From positions 186,001-250,000 of the forward strand of contig MU863883.1 of assembly GCA_033296885.1 (NCBI GenBank): a DNA stretch of 64,000 nucleotides. The letters are read 5' to 3'. This stretch comes from Triangularia verruculosa. Lineage: Eukaryota > Ascomycota > Sordariomycetes > Sordariales > Podosporaceae. Below are positions 1 to 11,377 of this stretch, in pieces. The position numbers were made by a program, and so were the translations under genes. Within the stretch, counting starts at the first letter, position 1; every line of letters starts with the position of its first letter. The notes under the pieces are model-generated. The model ran no database searches, had not been told where the DNA came from, and worked only from the letters and a program-made list of their open reading frames with translations.

Positions 1-780
1 TGCCCGTCATGCGGCTTCTCGAACTTCCAGAGACGCACGGCTTGCTTCCGTTGCTCGTTCCCCGCCGTCAGCACCGGCCCTACCGGCGAGATGGGTTACG
101 GATACGGCTATGGTCCCCCGGCTATGATGGGGCCTCCTCATCACATGGGCCACCACGGACACGGCGGTGGACACGGCGGTGGCCGCATGGGCGGCTCTGG
201 CGTCGTTCCCTTCCGAGCGGGCGACTGGAAATGCGGCAATGAGGTGTGTGGCTACCACAACTTTGCCAAAAACCAGAACTGTCTCAGATGCGGTGCCGGC
301 CGCGCGACTGCCGCCGTCGTTGCTGACGCTGGCTATCCTTCCCCTATGGATGCTGGGTCATCATACAACATGGGACATGGCTCGATTGGCTCTGCTCCTG
401 GCCCTGGCTCGTTTGCCGGCCCTGGAGGTTTCGGCTCCGCCGGCGGATACGGCCAGCACTTCGGTGGCCCCCAGAGCACCTATGCTCTGCCCTCGGGCAT
501 TGGTGGAGGCGCTGCCCCTTATCCCCCATTGAACACGCACTTCGGCGGACCCGCCCCCGGATCTCACTCGGCCGGCCCTTTTGATAGCCGTGCTGCTGAG
601 GCCGCCTTCCAGTCCGCTGGCAATGGTCCCGCCTCTGCTGGTCCCGGCAACAGCTTTTATGGACAAAACGACAACGACGCCTTTGCTTTCCTCTCGTCAG
701 GCATAGGCAGCCTTTCGGTCAGCAACCAGGATGCTCGTCAAAATGGCGGCTCGGCGCCTCCCAACAAGTCTCCTGCCTAG
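1..780 (+). CDS. RanBP2-type zinc-finger RNA-binding protein, 3' part (Nrp1-like)
   Basis: The reading frame is open from base 1 to the TAG at 778-780, giving 259 residues of a protein whose start lies off the left edge. Two RanBP2-type zinc fingers are visible. The first begins at the very first codon (CPSC...CFRC, fragment residues 2-19). The second has the DWKC...C...N...C-x2-C form, with Cys at fragment residues 78, 83, 94 and 97. A Gly/His/Met-rich linker lies between them, and a long Gly/Pro/Ser/Ala-rich, apparently disordered tail follows. Such paired fingers bind single-stranded RNA. In fungi this pattern matches the C-terminal half of Nrp1-type proteins, which also carry an N-terminal RRM that cannot be seen here. 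The domain call is firm; the orthology is inference. Confidence 0.8.
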   Translation, partial: CPSCGFSNFQRRTACFRCSFPAVSTGPTGEMGYGYGYGPPAMMGPPHHMGHHGHGGGHGGGRMGGSGVVPFRAGDWKCGNEVCGYHNFAKNQNCLRCGAGRATAAVVADAGYPSPMDAGSSYNMGHGSIGSAPGPGSFAGPGGFGSAGGYGQHFGGPQSTYALPSGIGGGAAPYPPLNTHFGGPAPGSHSAGPFDSRAAEAAFQSAGNGPASAGPGNSFYGQNDNDAFAFLSSGIGSLSVSNQDARQNGGSAPPNKSPA

Positions 781-2496
781 TCATGGGAAGAGTTATGATT
801 GGCAGCTGAATTCCCGGAAACCTTCAACATTTGATTTTTAGGGGTCTGGGTTGGACTTTTTTGGAAGACTGTACTCTGGAGGGTGGTCACTATTACTGGG
901 TTCGTGTGGGTGGCGGCGGCGGCGGCGGCGGCGGTGGGTAAAAAGTTGCAACGGGCTGGAAAGACAAAAGAACAATGCCATTACTTACAGGGCGTCACTC
1001 GGACGGGGTTTTTTCAGAAGCGACAAACACACAGCACATCTCGATACCGACCTCTCTATATATCTCTCTCTCTCAATTTCGGCCACACTGGAGTTCGAAT
1101 CTTCATCAGATCAAATCACGGCAATGGATCCATGACGCCTCGGATTAAACACGGGCTTTTTTCCCTCCGGGTTTCGTTTAACGCTCGCAATACACAAATG
1201 GTTTTGAGGCTCGGGCATGGGGGAATATACAGGACAGGTTTGCAATGGTGGGCAGGGGCGTGCATAGCGAGGAGTGTACAGGGTATATGTGACCTAGCTT
1301 CAGGGCTGGCTTTGGCTTGTCTATGGGCTTGTTCGTTTCTGTGTGTTTACCAGTTCACTTTTCCCCCTTTCAACATTATTCTGCGTTTTTGTTTGCGCCT
1401 GGTCTGTTTGTTTTCTTTCTGCTGCCTTTTTTCCTACAAGGTTGATATTTGTACTGGGGATCCTTTTCAAAGGTCCAAGTCGCTCATTTCGCGTGCAATT
1501 ATGCCACATTTGCTGGAATTGCAAGGCCTGGACGGGGGAAGGGGTCGGGTTTGGGGGGGAGGCGAAGGGTGTTGGGTTTGGGACAACATGGTGGGTTGGG
1601 GGACTTGGCTGGTTGGTAGGAAGGGATGGGAAGCGAAATCGGAAGCGAAAGATTTTGGTTGGCGGTGTTGTGTTTCCTTCTTCTTTTTTCCTCTCTTTTT
1701 TCAGTGTTTCTTCTAAATTGCTACTATTGAGAATTTTTTGTCGTCTCGATCTGTTGTTCTGCTCGTCCTTCCTCACTGTGTGCTTGACAAATAATTCCAC
1801 ATACCTTGCTCCTCCTTCCACCATCACCTTACATGTAAGCACTCGAAATGTTGTCATCCCACTCAAAATATACATATTTCTCGCTCCCCTCCCTTGCTGT
1901 TCTTGCCGTTCTTGCTGTCGTATTGTGTTTGTTTGGCTTCGTTTTGTGGTTGCTTGTGGGAAAAATTGTTGAAGGAAAAGTGTTGAGTCGTGCTCTAGAC
2001 TGTTTCTGGTGGGGATTAAGGTATGCGAGGGAGGGATACTAGGTTCCCTTTTACGCCGGTTGCGAAGGTGGGATTACAAAAAGGTGAAGGCGATGGTAAT
2101 AGCTGTTTCTGTTAGGGGGTAGCCAATAAAAGCGGAAGGAAGCTCAAGATTGCCAGTCTTGACCGGCTCAGTCAACCTGGGTTGGGATTCGGGGGGGAGG
2201 GAGTTTGGTAGGGTAGTCCAATTATAACCGTTTTTGTTCAATCTGCTTGCGTAGACATTTACTCTAGCTTTTAACACACTTCTGTTTTTATACGGTAAAA
2301 ACTCGGTCCCCGATGGTCAATGAAGAGCAACAGCACCGATGTTTGATCTCACCTTTACACCCCCCTTCGCACTGCCAAACGAAACCAAAACATACAAACT
2401 CAGACCGCCACTAGAAATTCATTCCAGCTCAGGTAAACATGGTATCAAAATTCATCTATATCAAACCCCCTCTAAATAAAAAAAAAAGAAATTCTC
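781..2496. other. Non-coding stretch: 3' flank of zinc-finger gene and 3' flank of LTV1
   Basis: This 1.7 kb lies between two convergent genes. It holds a (GGC)7 microsatellite at 912-934, a CT/TA-rich tract at 1051-1074 and T-rich runs near 1680-1700. Open frames such as 883-1716 are low-complexity and show no family features, so I annotate no gene. Part of it is probably 3' untranslated sequence. Confidence 0.6.
912..934. repeat. (GGC)7 microsatellite
   Basis: Seven uninterrupted GGC units plus GG lie about 130 bp after the stop codon of the zinc-finger gene, probably in its 3' untranslated region. Confidence 0.95.
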
Positions 2497-3828
2497 TCAC
2501 GACTTCCCCCCAGTCCTATACTTGGCCGGAATAATCGGCGGCCCCAGCGCCTTCCTAATCTCATCAAACTCCGCCACCCCATTCTTCCACTTGCCCTTCT
2601 TCACCCTGTTCTTCCCCCTCACATCATACTCGCCCAGAAACTCGTCCAGCATATTGTCGAAATCCTGCCTCGTGGTCCCCTGCACAGTCGACATGGTCGA
2701 CACAGCCGACACAGACGCCAGGTCGTCCTCGTCGTAGTTGTACTCCTCCTCTAGCTTCTCAAACCTTCTGTCCAAAATGTTGAGCTGTTCTGTTCTGTAA
2801 ATGGAGGACGAGGTCATGGAATATGTCGAGGGGTTCGTCAGCGCGCCCTTGCGCTTCTTTTGCCTGCCGCCGTTGGTGGTGGTGGTCCAGATGGAGGATT
2901 GGATTTCCGAGGGCGTGGCGCCCCAGCCGACAGCCTTCTTCTTTGGTACCCCGGCGGTTGTGCCGGATTTCTGGTCGTCTTTGAATTTTTTGAACTCGCC
3001 CATCCAGTCGTCTGATGGCTCTTCCTGGGTAGTGTCGACTAATTCTGGTACTTCGTCGTCTCCGCCTTGTTTTTGAGTGGGGGCGGCCTTTACTGTTCTG
3101 TCAGACTCCCATCCGTCGTCCTCGTCGTCGTCCCAGACATCTCCCAGCTCGTCTAGCTCGTCGGCATCGCCTTCTACTAGGCCCTTCAGGATATCCTCCC
3201 CGCCGTCCTCGTCAACATATGCCTCATCCTCGAGCGCCTCCAACACCTCCCGCAGTCTCGGGTCCATATCTGGCTGGAAGCCCGCGATAGAATCAGGAAC
3301 ATCCTGCTGAGCCTGGTACGTCAACCTCTGCAGGTTTTTGCTCGGAAGAATCTCCTCGTCAAGCAAATCCTCGCTCTTGTGCTCCAGATCCATCTTTGCC
3401 AGCGCCTCGGACAAGTTCATCTTTTGTTTTCCCTTCGATTTCTGGAGGGAAGGCGCCTCGACGAAGACGGCTTCTCCGGCGCCGGTACCGAGGTCACGGA
3501 GATGCTGCATGTAGTCGTACTCGGTGTCATCGTAGTATACGCCGTAGTTGGCGGCCTCGCCTTCGTTGGCGCGAATGGAGGCGGCGTCGGAGCCGAGTTC
3601 TGAGGCTAAGTCGGAGAGCCCCTTGCCTTTGCCGGCATTTTTGGAGGGTTGGCTGGGGGCCAGGACCATGGAGGGGGCGGTGTCATCGTGGATGAGGGGG
3701 TCATTTTGGGGGCGGTAGACGAGGGTGAAGTGGGTGGCTGTTTTCTTGTCGCTGTGAGGAGGGTGAGTATGTCTTCATAGTTGGAGGCGGGGAGGAGGGT
3801 GAACTTACATCCACTTTCCTTTACCCAT
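2497..3828 (-). CDS. LTV1: Ltv1, 40S ribosomal subunit assembly/export factor
   Basis: Exons on the minus strand are 3828-3809 (20 nt) and 3751-2497, giving 424 residues. The tiny first exon encodes MGKGKWI. A 57-nt intron (GTAAGT...CACAG) restores the family's conserved start, MGKGKWIDKKTATHF followed by TLVYRPQNDPLIHD and APSMVLAPSQ, which decides this start over the Met inside exon 2. The rest is acidic with Ser-rich patches, as usual for Ltv1, and ends in a basic segment. Ltv1 binds the head of the pre-40S particle near uS3/eS10/uS10, and its phosphorylation by casein kinase 1 releases it during cytoplasmic maturation (family knowledge). It is divergent from LSG1, which acts on late 60S maturation. 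Confidence 0.93.
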
Positions 3829-4567
3829 TTTGGCGGTTTGGTCAAGCGGTTGCACTTGAGGGTGGGAGGGTGGTATGGATCGGGAAGTGTCAAGCTGTTG
3901 TTGTTTCTCGGGGGTTTCACGGGGAACTGTTGCTGGGAAAGGAAGATGAGGGTGTACAAGTGGGATTCTCGAATCAAGGGCCCAAAAAGCAGTTAAAGTG
4001 GAATTTCATAGTAGAGAGCGCACCATCAAACCAGGCATGCGACAGAGCAAAAGGAAATTTTTGGTGGGGTAAAATACGGTTATCTTATCAGGACTTTGCG
4101 GGAGCGGTACCTCGAAGCCAACACTAATTGAAGAGACCATTCACTACACCGAATCCTAAAAGAAACACAGAGCTTTTATTCGACCAATTGATTGCTTCAA
4201 ATGCTAGATTAATGGCTGGGCAATAAGAATCGTATTTTGAAAAGTGCCCAGAGAGCTTTACGTAACCTAAGCTGCCGAGAAGCCGCCACACACAGTCATA
4301 CCTGCGGTAGGCGCAAGGTACCCCAGGTCCAACTCTGGCCGTCGGCGCAAATTTGCCCCTCCATTTATCAGCAAGTCCATTCAAGTCAACCACCACCCCG
4401 CTCAACTTTGCGACGGTTGTTGTGGCTGCCGTTTATTTTCCACTTGACATCACCACAAATTCCAGCACTTTGGGCTACGATACAACGATCGTAGCAGTGC
4501 TAGTATCTCAACACAACACCACACATAGGACCACACATAGGACCACACCGAAGGAACAATCGCAGCT
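3829..4567. promoter_or_regulatory. Divergent LTV1-LSG1 intergenic region
   Basis: These 739 bp separate two divergent ribosome-biogenesis genes and must hold both promoters. An A/T element near 4050-4056 (GAAATTTTT) resembles the yeast rRNA-processing element but is not an exact match. The LSG1 leader holds a 12-nt tandem repeat. I see no other gene. Confidence 0.55.
4518..4548 (+). repeat. 12-nt tandem repeat in LSG1 leader
   Basis: The unit ACCACACATAGG occurs twice exactly and a third time in part (ACCACACC), ending 19 bp before the LSG1 start codon. It probably lies in the 5' untranslated region. Confidence 0.9.
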
Positions 4568-6575
4568 ATGGTCCTCGCAAAGTCCAAAAAGTCGGTCGGT
4601 CTCGGCAACACGCTGATGAACGACCGCTTCGGCAAGGGAAAGGGCGCCGACCGCAAGAGAGGCTCTGCCGTCACCCGTATCGACCACACCACCGGCCAGG
4701 AGTACATCACCAACGACAGACAGGAGGCATCATGGGTCAAGATGCGCTCCATCACCGAGCAGGGCGCCCTCGACGAGTTCCTCGCCACCGCTGAATTGGC
4801 CGGCACCGACTTCACTGCCGAGAAGATGAGCAACGTCAAGATCATTCACACCGATCAGAAGAACCCCTACCTGCTGTCCGCCGCCGAGGAGAGAGTCGTC
4901 GTCGGGAGGCAGAACCAGAACAAGGCCCGTTTGACGGTCCCAAGAAGGCCGAAGTGGGATTCTACCACCACGAGGGAGCAATTGGACAGGCTGGAGAAGG
5001 AGGCTTTCCTGGACTGGAGGAGAGGGCTGGCCGAGCTCGAAGAAACCAAGGATTTGCTCATGACACCGTTTGAGAGAAACTTGGAGGTGTGGAGGCAGCT
5101 TTGGAGAGTCATCGAGCGGTCCGATGTTGTGGTGCAGATTGTCGACGCCAGAAACCCGCTGATGTTCCGTTCTGAGGATTTGGAGAATTATGTCAAGGAG
5201 GTGGACCCGAAGAAGCACAACTTGCTGCTGATCAACAAGGCCGATATGATGACGCCCAGGCAAAGAAAGATGTGGGCGGAGTACCTCAAGGGCCAAAAGA
5301 TTGCCTTCAGGTTTTTCTCTGCTCACTTGGCCAAGGAGGCGCTTGAGGCTTTGGAGGAGGAGGAGGAGGAGGAGGAGGACGAGGAGGAGAATGCTGCTTC
5401 TTCCAGCAAGAAGCCGGTTGTTGAGGCTAAGGAAGAGGCTGAGGAGGAGACCAAGGAGGAGGAGAATGCCGAGGATGAGAACCAGGAGGGAGAGGACGAT
5501 GAGGATACCAGGATCTTGACAGTGGATGAGTTGGAGGATATTCTTTTGGAGCTTGAACCGGCGAATTCTAGTAAGTTACAGCAGCCTTCACTGGGATCGT
5601 TGAACAGAGTGCTAACGGCGATTAGGTCCGGATCACAAATTCACAGTTGGCTTGGTTGGTTACCCCAACGTCGGTAAATCGTCCACAATCAACGCTCTTG
5701 TCGGCGCCAACAAGGTGTCTGTCTCGTCGACCCCCGGTAAAACGAAGCATTTCCAGACCATCCACCTCAGCGACAAGGTCCTCCTTTGCGATTGTCCCGG
5801 TCTGGTCTTCCCGAACTTTGCCAACACCAAGGCAGAGCTTGTTTGCAACGGTGTCTTGCCAATTGATCAGCTTCGCGAGTATACTGGCCCTTCCACTCTT
5901 GTGGCTACGAGAATCCCCAAGCCCTTCCTCGAGGCCATCTACGGTATCCAGATCTACACCCGCCCCATCGAGGAGGGCGGCAATGGCATTCCAACAGGCG
6001 AGGAGTTGCTCAGAGCATACGCCCGTCACAGAGGTTTCATGACACAAGGTCTTGGTCAGCCTGATGCATCAAGAGCGGCGAGATATGTCCTCAAGGATTA
6101 CGTCGCCGGCAAGCTTCTTTACTGCAACCCTCCACCGGACAGCGTTGACGGCGCCGAGTTCAACCGGGAGCTTTACGACATTGCCCACCTTCCCGAGAAG
6201 CGCAGGGCTGCCCTGCAACATGCCCTCGACGAGTTGACGATGGATGGTTCGGCTGACGATGCTTCGGTGCTCACCGACATGGTTCCCCTTCCCCAGGGAC
6301 AAAAATCGCAGACTTTGGACCAGGCTTTCTTCAAGAGCGGCGCTGGAAACACCGGAACCTTCACTAGGCCGTTCCAGTACAAGTACACTGAGCAAGGCAA
6401 GCAGGCGATGGATGGAAAGAACCTTTCTGGGAGGAAATTGAGGGCTATGATTGCCCTTGAGAAGGGAATCGACCCCAAGGACGTGGAGATGACAGCGGGT
6501 AAAAAGCATTATAAGGGGGCTACGAAGGGGAGGGGTAAGCACAGACGCAACAATGCGGATGATGATGAACCATGA
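4568..6575 (+). CDS. LSG1: Lsg1, circularly permuted GTPase of 60S maturation
   Basis: Exons 4568-5570 and 5626-6575 give 650 residues. The 55-nt intron runs GTAAGT...GCTAACG...TTAG and joins PANS to SPDHKFTVG. GTPase motifs occur in permuted order: G4 NKAD at residues 223-226, then G1 GYPNVGKS at 346-353, then G3 DCPG at 390-393. This is the YlqF/Lsg1 arrangement. A Glu-rich insert (about 258-330, encoded partly by GAG repeats) separates G4 from G1, and a Lys/His-rich tail ends the protein. Lsg1 acts in the cytoplasm, where its GTPase activity drives release of the export adaptor Nmd3 from the nascent 60S subunit (family knowledge). The ATG at 4568 starts the conserved N-terminus MVLAKSKKSVGLGNTLM. 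Confidence 0.95.
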
Positions 6576-6735
6576 ATGTATTCTCTTTGTTATGTAAAAC
6601 TTGGGGGATTGGGCTTATATCATGTTAGAATCATTGCTTCAGGCGTCTTAAAACACATCGATGCATTACTTTTGTGAAAACTATTCTCTCAAGTGATTGT
6701 TTGTAGTGGTTGATACTGAAAATGGATACATACAC

Positions 6736-6746
6736 AACCCTAACCC
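6736..6746 (+). promoter_or_regulatory. Telobox-type element upstream of mitochondrial uL5m
   Basis: AACCCTAACCC lies 140 bp upstream of the start codon at 6887. The core equals TTAGGG repeats read on the other strand, the site bound by Tbf1/TRF-type Myb proteins in many fungal ribosomal-protein promoters. The sequence is seen; its use here is inference. Confidence 0.45.
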
Positions 6747-6886
6747 GCCCCTCAAATGGTCTGTGCCACGGGCTCCAGAAAATTTCCACGCAACCGTGAG
6801 AGCCGTCTTACAGCTCTGGGCCGAGCCCCGGGCAAACCACTCCGATCAATCTCGAACTCCGTCGCCCGCGCCGATTCCTTGAAGCC

Positions 6887-8052
6887 ATGGCGAGCGTCCG
6901 CGCCCTGTCAAGACCGACCCGGGGCCTTCCCCTCTCCCAAATATCCCGGAAAACCTCTGCCTCCTCCAGACGATGGGCCTCCTCGCAGGCCGCCGCGCAG
7001 GTGCCTCTTGAGGACCTCGAGGACTCGGCCCTGGACGCCCCGCCATTGAGCGAGGAGGAGAAGAGGACATTCAGACCATGGAAGCGTCAGGCGGACAGGA
7101 AGTTTGCTTTGCCAAGTGGGAGGTTAGTCCTTTATCATACGGCCCCCTCTATCACAATGCGCCAATGTACTGACATTTTGATAAAGATACAACTACCACG
7201 CCCCCAAATACGACCGCGGTCCCCTCCACCCCGTCCAGCCTCTTTCTTCTTCCGAGCCCACAGCCCGCGACTTCGTCCCCGGCCCCTTCAACCTCCCCCG
7301 CCTACGGCAGACGTACCTCTCCACCGTCGCCTCGGACATCATGACGCTCACCTACAGCCACGTTCCGCCCGGGACCCCCAAAAAGGAAACCCCCCAGCGC
7401 CTCCGCGAATGGGACGACAGCTCCCCCTACCACAAGAACCGTTCCCTCCGCGCGCCCCGAGGTGCTCCTGTTCTGCCCCTGATCGAGCGGGACATCAACT
7501 TCACCAACATCCCCGAGATCAAGGAGATCACACTTGCCGCGTATTCGCCCGCCGCGCTGCAGGATATGGATAACTTGCTTGTCGCGAGAGCGGCGTTGCT
7601 CGCGATCACGGGGGTGCTGCCGGAGATGACCAAGACGAAGTCGAACGTGCAGCAGTGGAAGATTAGGGCGGGGGAGTTTGCGGGGTGCAAGGTGACGGTG
7701 AGGGGGAATGAGGCGTATGAGTTTCTGGACCGGTGCGTGAACTTGGTTTTCCCGAAGATCAAGGATTGGAGGGGGATCAAGGCGAGCACGGGTGATTCGA
7801 GCGGGAATTTGGCGTGGGGTTTCACGCCCGAGGAGTTGAAGCTGTTTCCCGAGATGGAGGTGAATATGGGGATGTATCCTCCCAAGGTGAGTTTAGTCTT
7901 CTGATTGATACATGTTGAAAGGGGGGCTAACGTGATGATAGATGGTGCCCGGTTGCAGAGTATATGTCAAGACCACGGCTACGTCGGACAGGCAGGCGAG
8001 ATTGCTGCTGCAGTCGATGGGGTTGCCTTTCTATGGTGAGGTGAAGAATTAG
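6887..8052 (+). CDS. MRPL7: Mitochondrial large-subunit ribosomal protein uL5m (Mrpl7)
   Basis: Exons 6887-7122, 7187-7886 and 7942-8052 give 348 residues. Introns are 64 nt (GTTAGT...AAAG) and 55 nt (GTGAGT...GGCTAACG...TAG). Joining them yields the continuous segment RYNYHAPKYDRG and the L5 C-terminal domain MVPGCRVYVKTTATSDRQAR. The N-terminus (MASVRALSRPTRGLPLSQ, rich in Arg/Ser and without acidic residues) looks like a mitochondrial presequence. The L5 core is seen at TNIPEIKEI, KKTKSNVQQWKIR-like and RGNEAYEFLDR. The protein contacts 5S-less central protuberance elements of the mitoribosome in fungi (family knowledge). It is convergent with FES1, and its promoter carries a telobox-like element. 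Confidence 0.92.
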
Positions 8053-8299
8053 AAGGGAGGGAGGAGATAAAGTGTATAAATACCAGTAAAATTGTATAAA
8101 TGTAACAACACATCGAGACAACCAAAAAAGGTTTCTCCAAAAGCGGCTTTGAGTTCATGTAAAAATCACACACACGTATGTGTCATGTGTCTTTTATTCC
8201 AAAATCTATCTCATCCGGAACCGCCCAAGCCCTTCTTGCTAGAGATCAAAATATCCCACCCAAACGCCGTATAATGCAAATTTCCCTTCTATCATATCT

Positions 8300-8974
8300 C
8301 TACGCCTTCTTGCCCGTAGCCTTCACCTTCTCCTTCAACCCGTCCATAACCTTATCCACCCCATCCATATCCGTCGCATCCACCTTCTCCCCATTCCCAT
8401 GCCCCTTCTTGGTCAACTCCTCATACGCCACATCTAGCGCAGGTTGGTAATTCCTCACCGCCGAGCTCAGCGCGTAAACCGCCTTCCGCCTTACACCCTC
8501 GTCCTCCTCCTCCCCCAGGATCAACTCGACCAGCTTTGGCAGCCCGCCCATCGCCAGTAACCTCTCTTGGCTCTTGATGTTATTCTGCACCGCCGTGCCA
8601 ACACACCACGCCGCGTATTTTTTGATTTCTGCTTCTTCGTGAGACAAGAGAGAAAGCAGAGGGGTCCAGAGGGAGAGGTTCTCGAGGTTGTTGGCGTTGT
8701 CGAGGGACTCGATCAGCTGCTCAAAGTTGTCAAAGGCGATGAGCTTGTTGTCGAGGGTGGCGGCGGGGTCGTGGAGGACTTCCATTGCTGCCTTCATCAG
8801 GTCCGCGTCCGAGGGGCCGCCCATGAGGGCCGAGAGGATCTCGGGGTTGAGGTCGGATCTGGGGGCGGGAGCAGCAGCGGGGGAGCCGGCGGGAGCGGAG
8901 GGGTCGTTGGCTGGGTTGGAGACGGCCGAGTTCTCGATGCCCCATTTGAGGAGGTTGGTGAGGTTTTTGTCCAT
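8300..8974 (-). CDS. FES1: Fes1, Hsp70 nucleotide exchange factor
   Basis: A single exon of 224 residues begins MDKNLTNLLKWGIENSA, the conserved Fes1 start. It has an Ala/Pro/Ser linker (about 20-45), then the HspBP1/Fes1 armadillo repeats: LIAFDNFEQLIESLDNANNL, KYAAWCVGTAVQNN and RRKAVYALSSAVRNY. A Lys-rich C-terminus follows. Fes1 releases ADP from cytosolic Hsp70 (Ssa class) and helps misfolded proteins reach degradation (family knowledge). The length matches the family. I see no intron. In yeasts a spliced nuclear isoform exists; nothing here shows one directly. Confidence 0.94.
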   Translation of the reverse strand: MDKNLTNLLKWGIENSAVSNPANDPSAPAGSPAAAPAPRSDLNPEILSALMGGPSDADLMKAAMEVLHDPAATLDNKLIAFDNFEQLIESLDNANNLENLSLWTPLLSLLSHEEAEIKKYAAWCVGTAVQNNIKSQERLLAMGGLPKLVELILGEEEDEGVRRKAVYALSSAVRNYQPALDVAYEELTKKGHGNGEKVDATDMDGVDKVMDGLKEKVKATGKKA

Positions 8975-11377
8975 TTTTGGGGGTCTAGTAAGATGTCAAG
9001 ATATTCTGGAGGGGCAACTGGTTTGCGACAGAGGGCGATTATGGAGGGGTAATGTTCAGCTGGTGGTTTTGACTGGTGACCTGGACAGTTCGGGTGGTCT
9101 AAGGGGCTTTGGGTATCGTCAAAAATATATGCGACTTGAAAAGTGGTGTTTCAGAGATCAAACTTTGCGATTGTGTTTCTTATGAAGAAAAAAGTGAAAT
9201 GCGATATGCCAAAAGATGAGTCCCAATCTGTAAGCTGCGATTGGCGTTCGCGAACTTTCAGGAAAATTCTATCCCGATCGGGACTAGCGCAGCCGCACGT
9301 GAGTGCCAACGAGGGCTCTAGAATGCGTTTGCAAAGGCGATGAGAACAGAAATTAGATATGATGATGAGAGAATGTGAGAAGAAACAAGATCAAGCACTT
9401 GCTTGCCAAGTCTTCGAGAACAGACATCCAAACTCAAGACTCGCTGGCGATGTTATCGTTGACGACGACGAACTTGTCGCCGGCTCGTGCGTTTACGTGC
9501 CCCTCCACACTTTCAGAACAAGGTGGAAGATGCCCCACACTGCCCCTCATCGCCGCTCTTACGATTTCACCCAAGCCAAAATAAAAAAAGGGGAAGCTGA
9601 GGACCGACCAGCGCTGGGAGACAGGGGAAGGCGAGCTTTATCATCATAATCATCTCCCAGATCAACCCCCTGAACTTGCACGCAATTGCATCTCGGGTTG
9701 GCCTTGCAATAACAAAATGAATGTCGACTATTTCTGAACGTATGATTACGCAATTAGTTCCTTTTGTTTCATAGCACCACCCCCAATCGGCGGTATATCG
9801 GACAGCTGGGACTTGTCAATAAAGGGGGGGAGGGGGGGGGCACTCTCTCACCGACAGATACATCTCCATGTATGTATGATGAAGACCAGCAGCAAAAGCC
9901 CCAGCCTGGAATGATATCCCTTGGGACTGCTGTAGGTAAATGATGTAGGCCTCCACCTTATCCAAAAGACGGCGGATTCCCCGGACCGGCCGAGATGCAC
10001 TTCTCGAATTTCCCTTGGACTAGCGGTGGAGTATTGTTCTTGTTGGAAGTATCTCGCAGCCTGGACCCGGGACGGGAAACCGTTCAATCAATTCATCGGG
10101 CAGCGCAGCAATCGGGTCGGCCGCTGCCCGGCCATCAGCCGCAACGCTCTTCGCTCTCGGGAACAGCCACCGAGAGAAACGTTATGACGTTTTTTGCTTC
10201 CGAAGTTGGTGTCTGGAATGCTGTTTCGAAGCTGTTGACGGTATCAAACTGCAAGGGCCCTGTCTCGAGCATAGACAGACATACGTATAGTTCCACGAAA
10301 GCCATTGCTATTTTGAAGAGCGCCCCATGAAAGTTTAAAAGGAGGTGCCTGCTTGGCGGTGGTGTTTTGTGATGCTTGATATCGGAGAGGCGCCGAGTAG
10401 GAACTGTCTCGAGACAAAGTGATGTGCCGAGTCGTCGTCAGCCTTTTTCGACTTTTTCATCATCTTGTTGCAGTTCGTCCCAACTCTAGCTTGAGAGCCC
10501 CTTTGATGACTGACGGTGACAGTGACAGGTGGACAAGTCCCGCCTCGGGAAAACACACCGTGCAGATACCTTGCCGCCTCCCCGCGTTGTGGCAACAGGT
10601 GCCAAGCGAAGCTGGGTCCATGAGGTCGCCGCACGGTATGTGTTGTGCCACGTACGGTATTGTGCTCAACAGGTTGACAAACCTGCTACCTGCGTAATTA
10701 TTGGTGAAGGTGGCTGCCTCGAGGACCTAAACCGGCTTCTTCCAGGTTGGTCGTCGATGGCCCGACATGAGAGGGTAACGGGATCCGAATAGCAGACAAA
10801 GCGTTGAGTGAGGAACATTCCGCAGGGGTTATCTCGAAGTAGGCAGGCAGATAGTTATCAAGAGGTAGGAGGGGGGCTTTGTTGGATGATATTCACAAGC
10901 AACAGAAGAGCTGTCAGCCCAGCCACATCAGTGACGAAGCGGAAGACAGCCCAGATTGGTTAAAGCGGCAAGACGATCCCTTGTTTCTGCCAAATTAGGC
11001 GGTCTCGACTTGCCAGTGCCAGTTGATTTTATGTAGGTAGTGGATGGAAAGCAGCTGTGGCATCGTTGCAGGGGACAGGCAGACAGCAGGGCCTTCCTTC
11101 GTGTGTGTCGCTCCACCCACTCACTCCCATCTCTCCTGGGGGGGGGAGGGGAGAGCCCACGCCAACCCAAGACCCAAGCACTGACCTTAAATTCACCTCC
11201 CCTTTCCAACCTCGCGCCGCGGGAACCTATCTTTTTCCACTCTCCGCCTCTGCATCTGTCTCCGACAACCCATAACCATCCATCAAACACCTGCTCTTGA
11301 CGATCCGGGAATCGCACGAGCTGATTATTTACCTTTCATTCTTCAACTTTTCGTCTACAAGCAAATAATCTATCAAA
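8975..11377. other. 2.4 kb intergenic stretch between FES1 and actin promoters
   Basis: Two divergent genes flank this stretch, so it holds the FES1 promoter on the left and the actin promoter on the right. A long G run lies at 9827-9840. The last 70 bp before the actin start are pyrimidine-rich (CTTTCATTCTTCAACTTTTC), typical of highly expressed fungal genes. Short open frames here have no recognisable features. No tRNA T-loop consensus was found. Confidence 0.5.

Noticed and set aside
1091..1102. GAGTTCGAATCTTC resembling a tRNA T-loop
   Set aside because: No pairing acceptor, D-arm or anticodon arm in the preceding 70 bases.
883..1716. Open frame of 277 codons after the zinc-finger gene
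   Set aside because: It starts in a GGC repeat, is low-complexity, has poor codon use and overlaps an equally long frame on the other strand; no family features.
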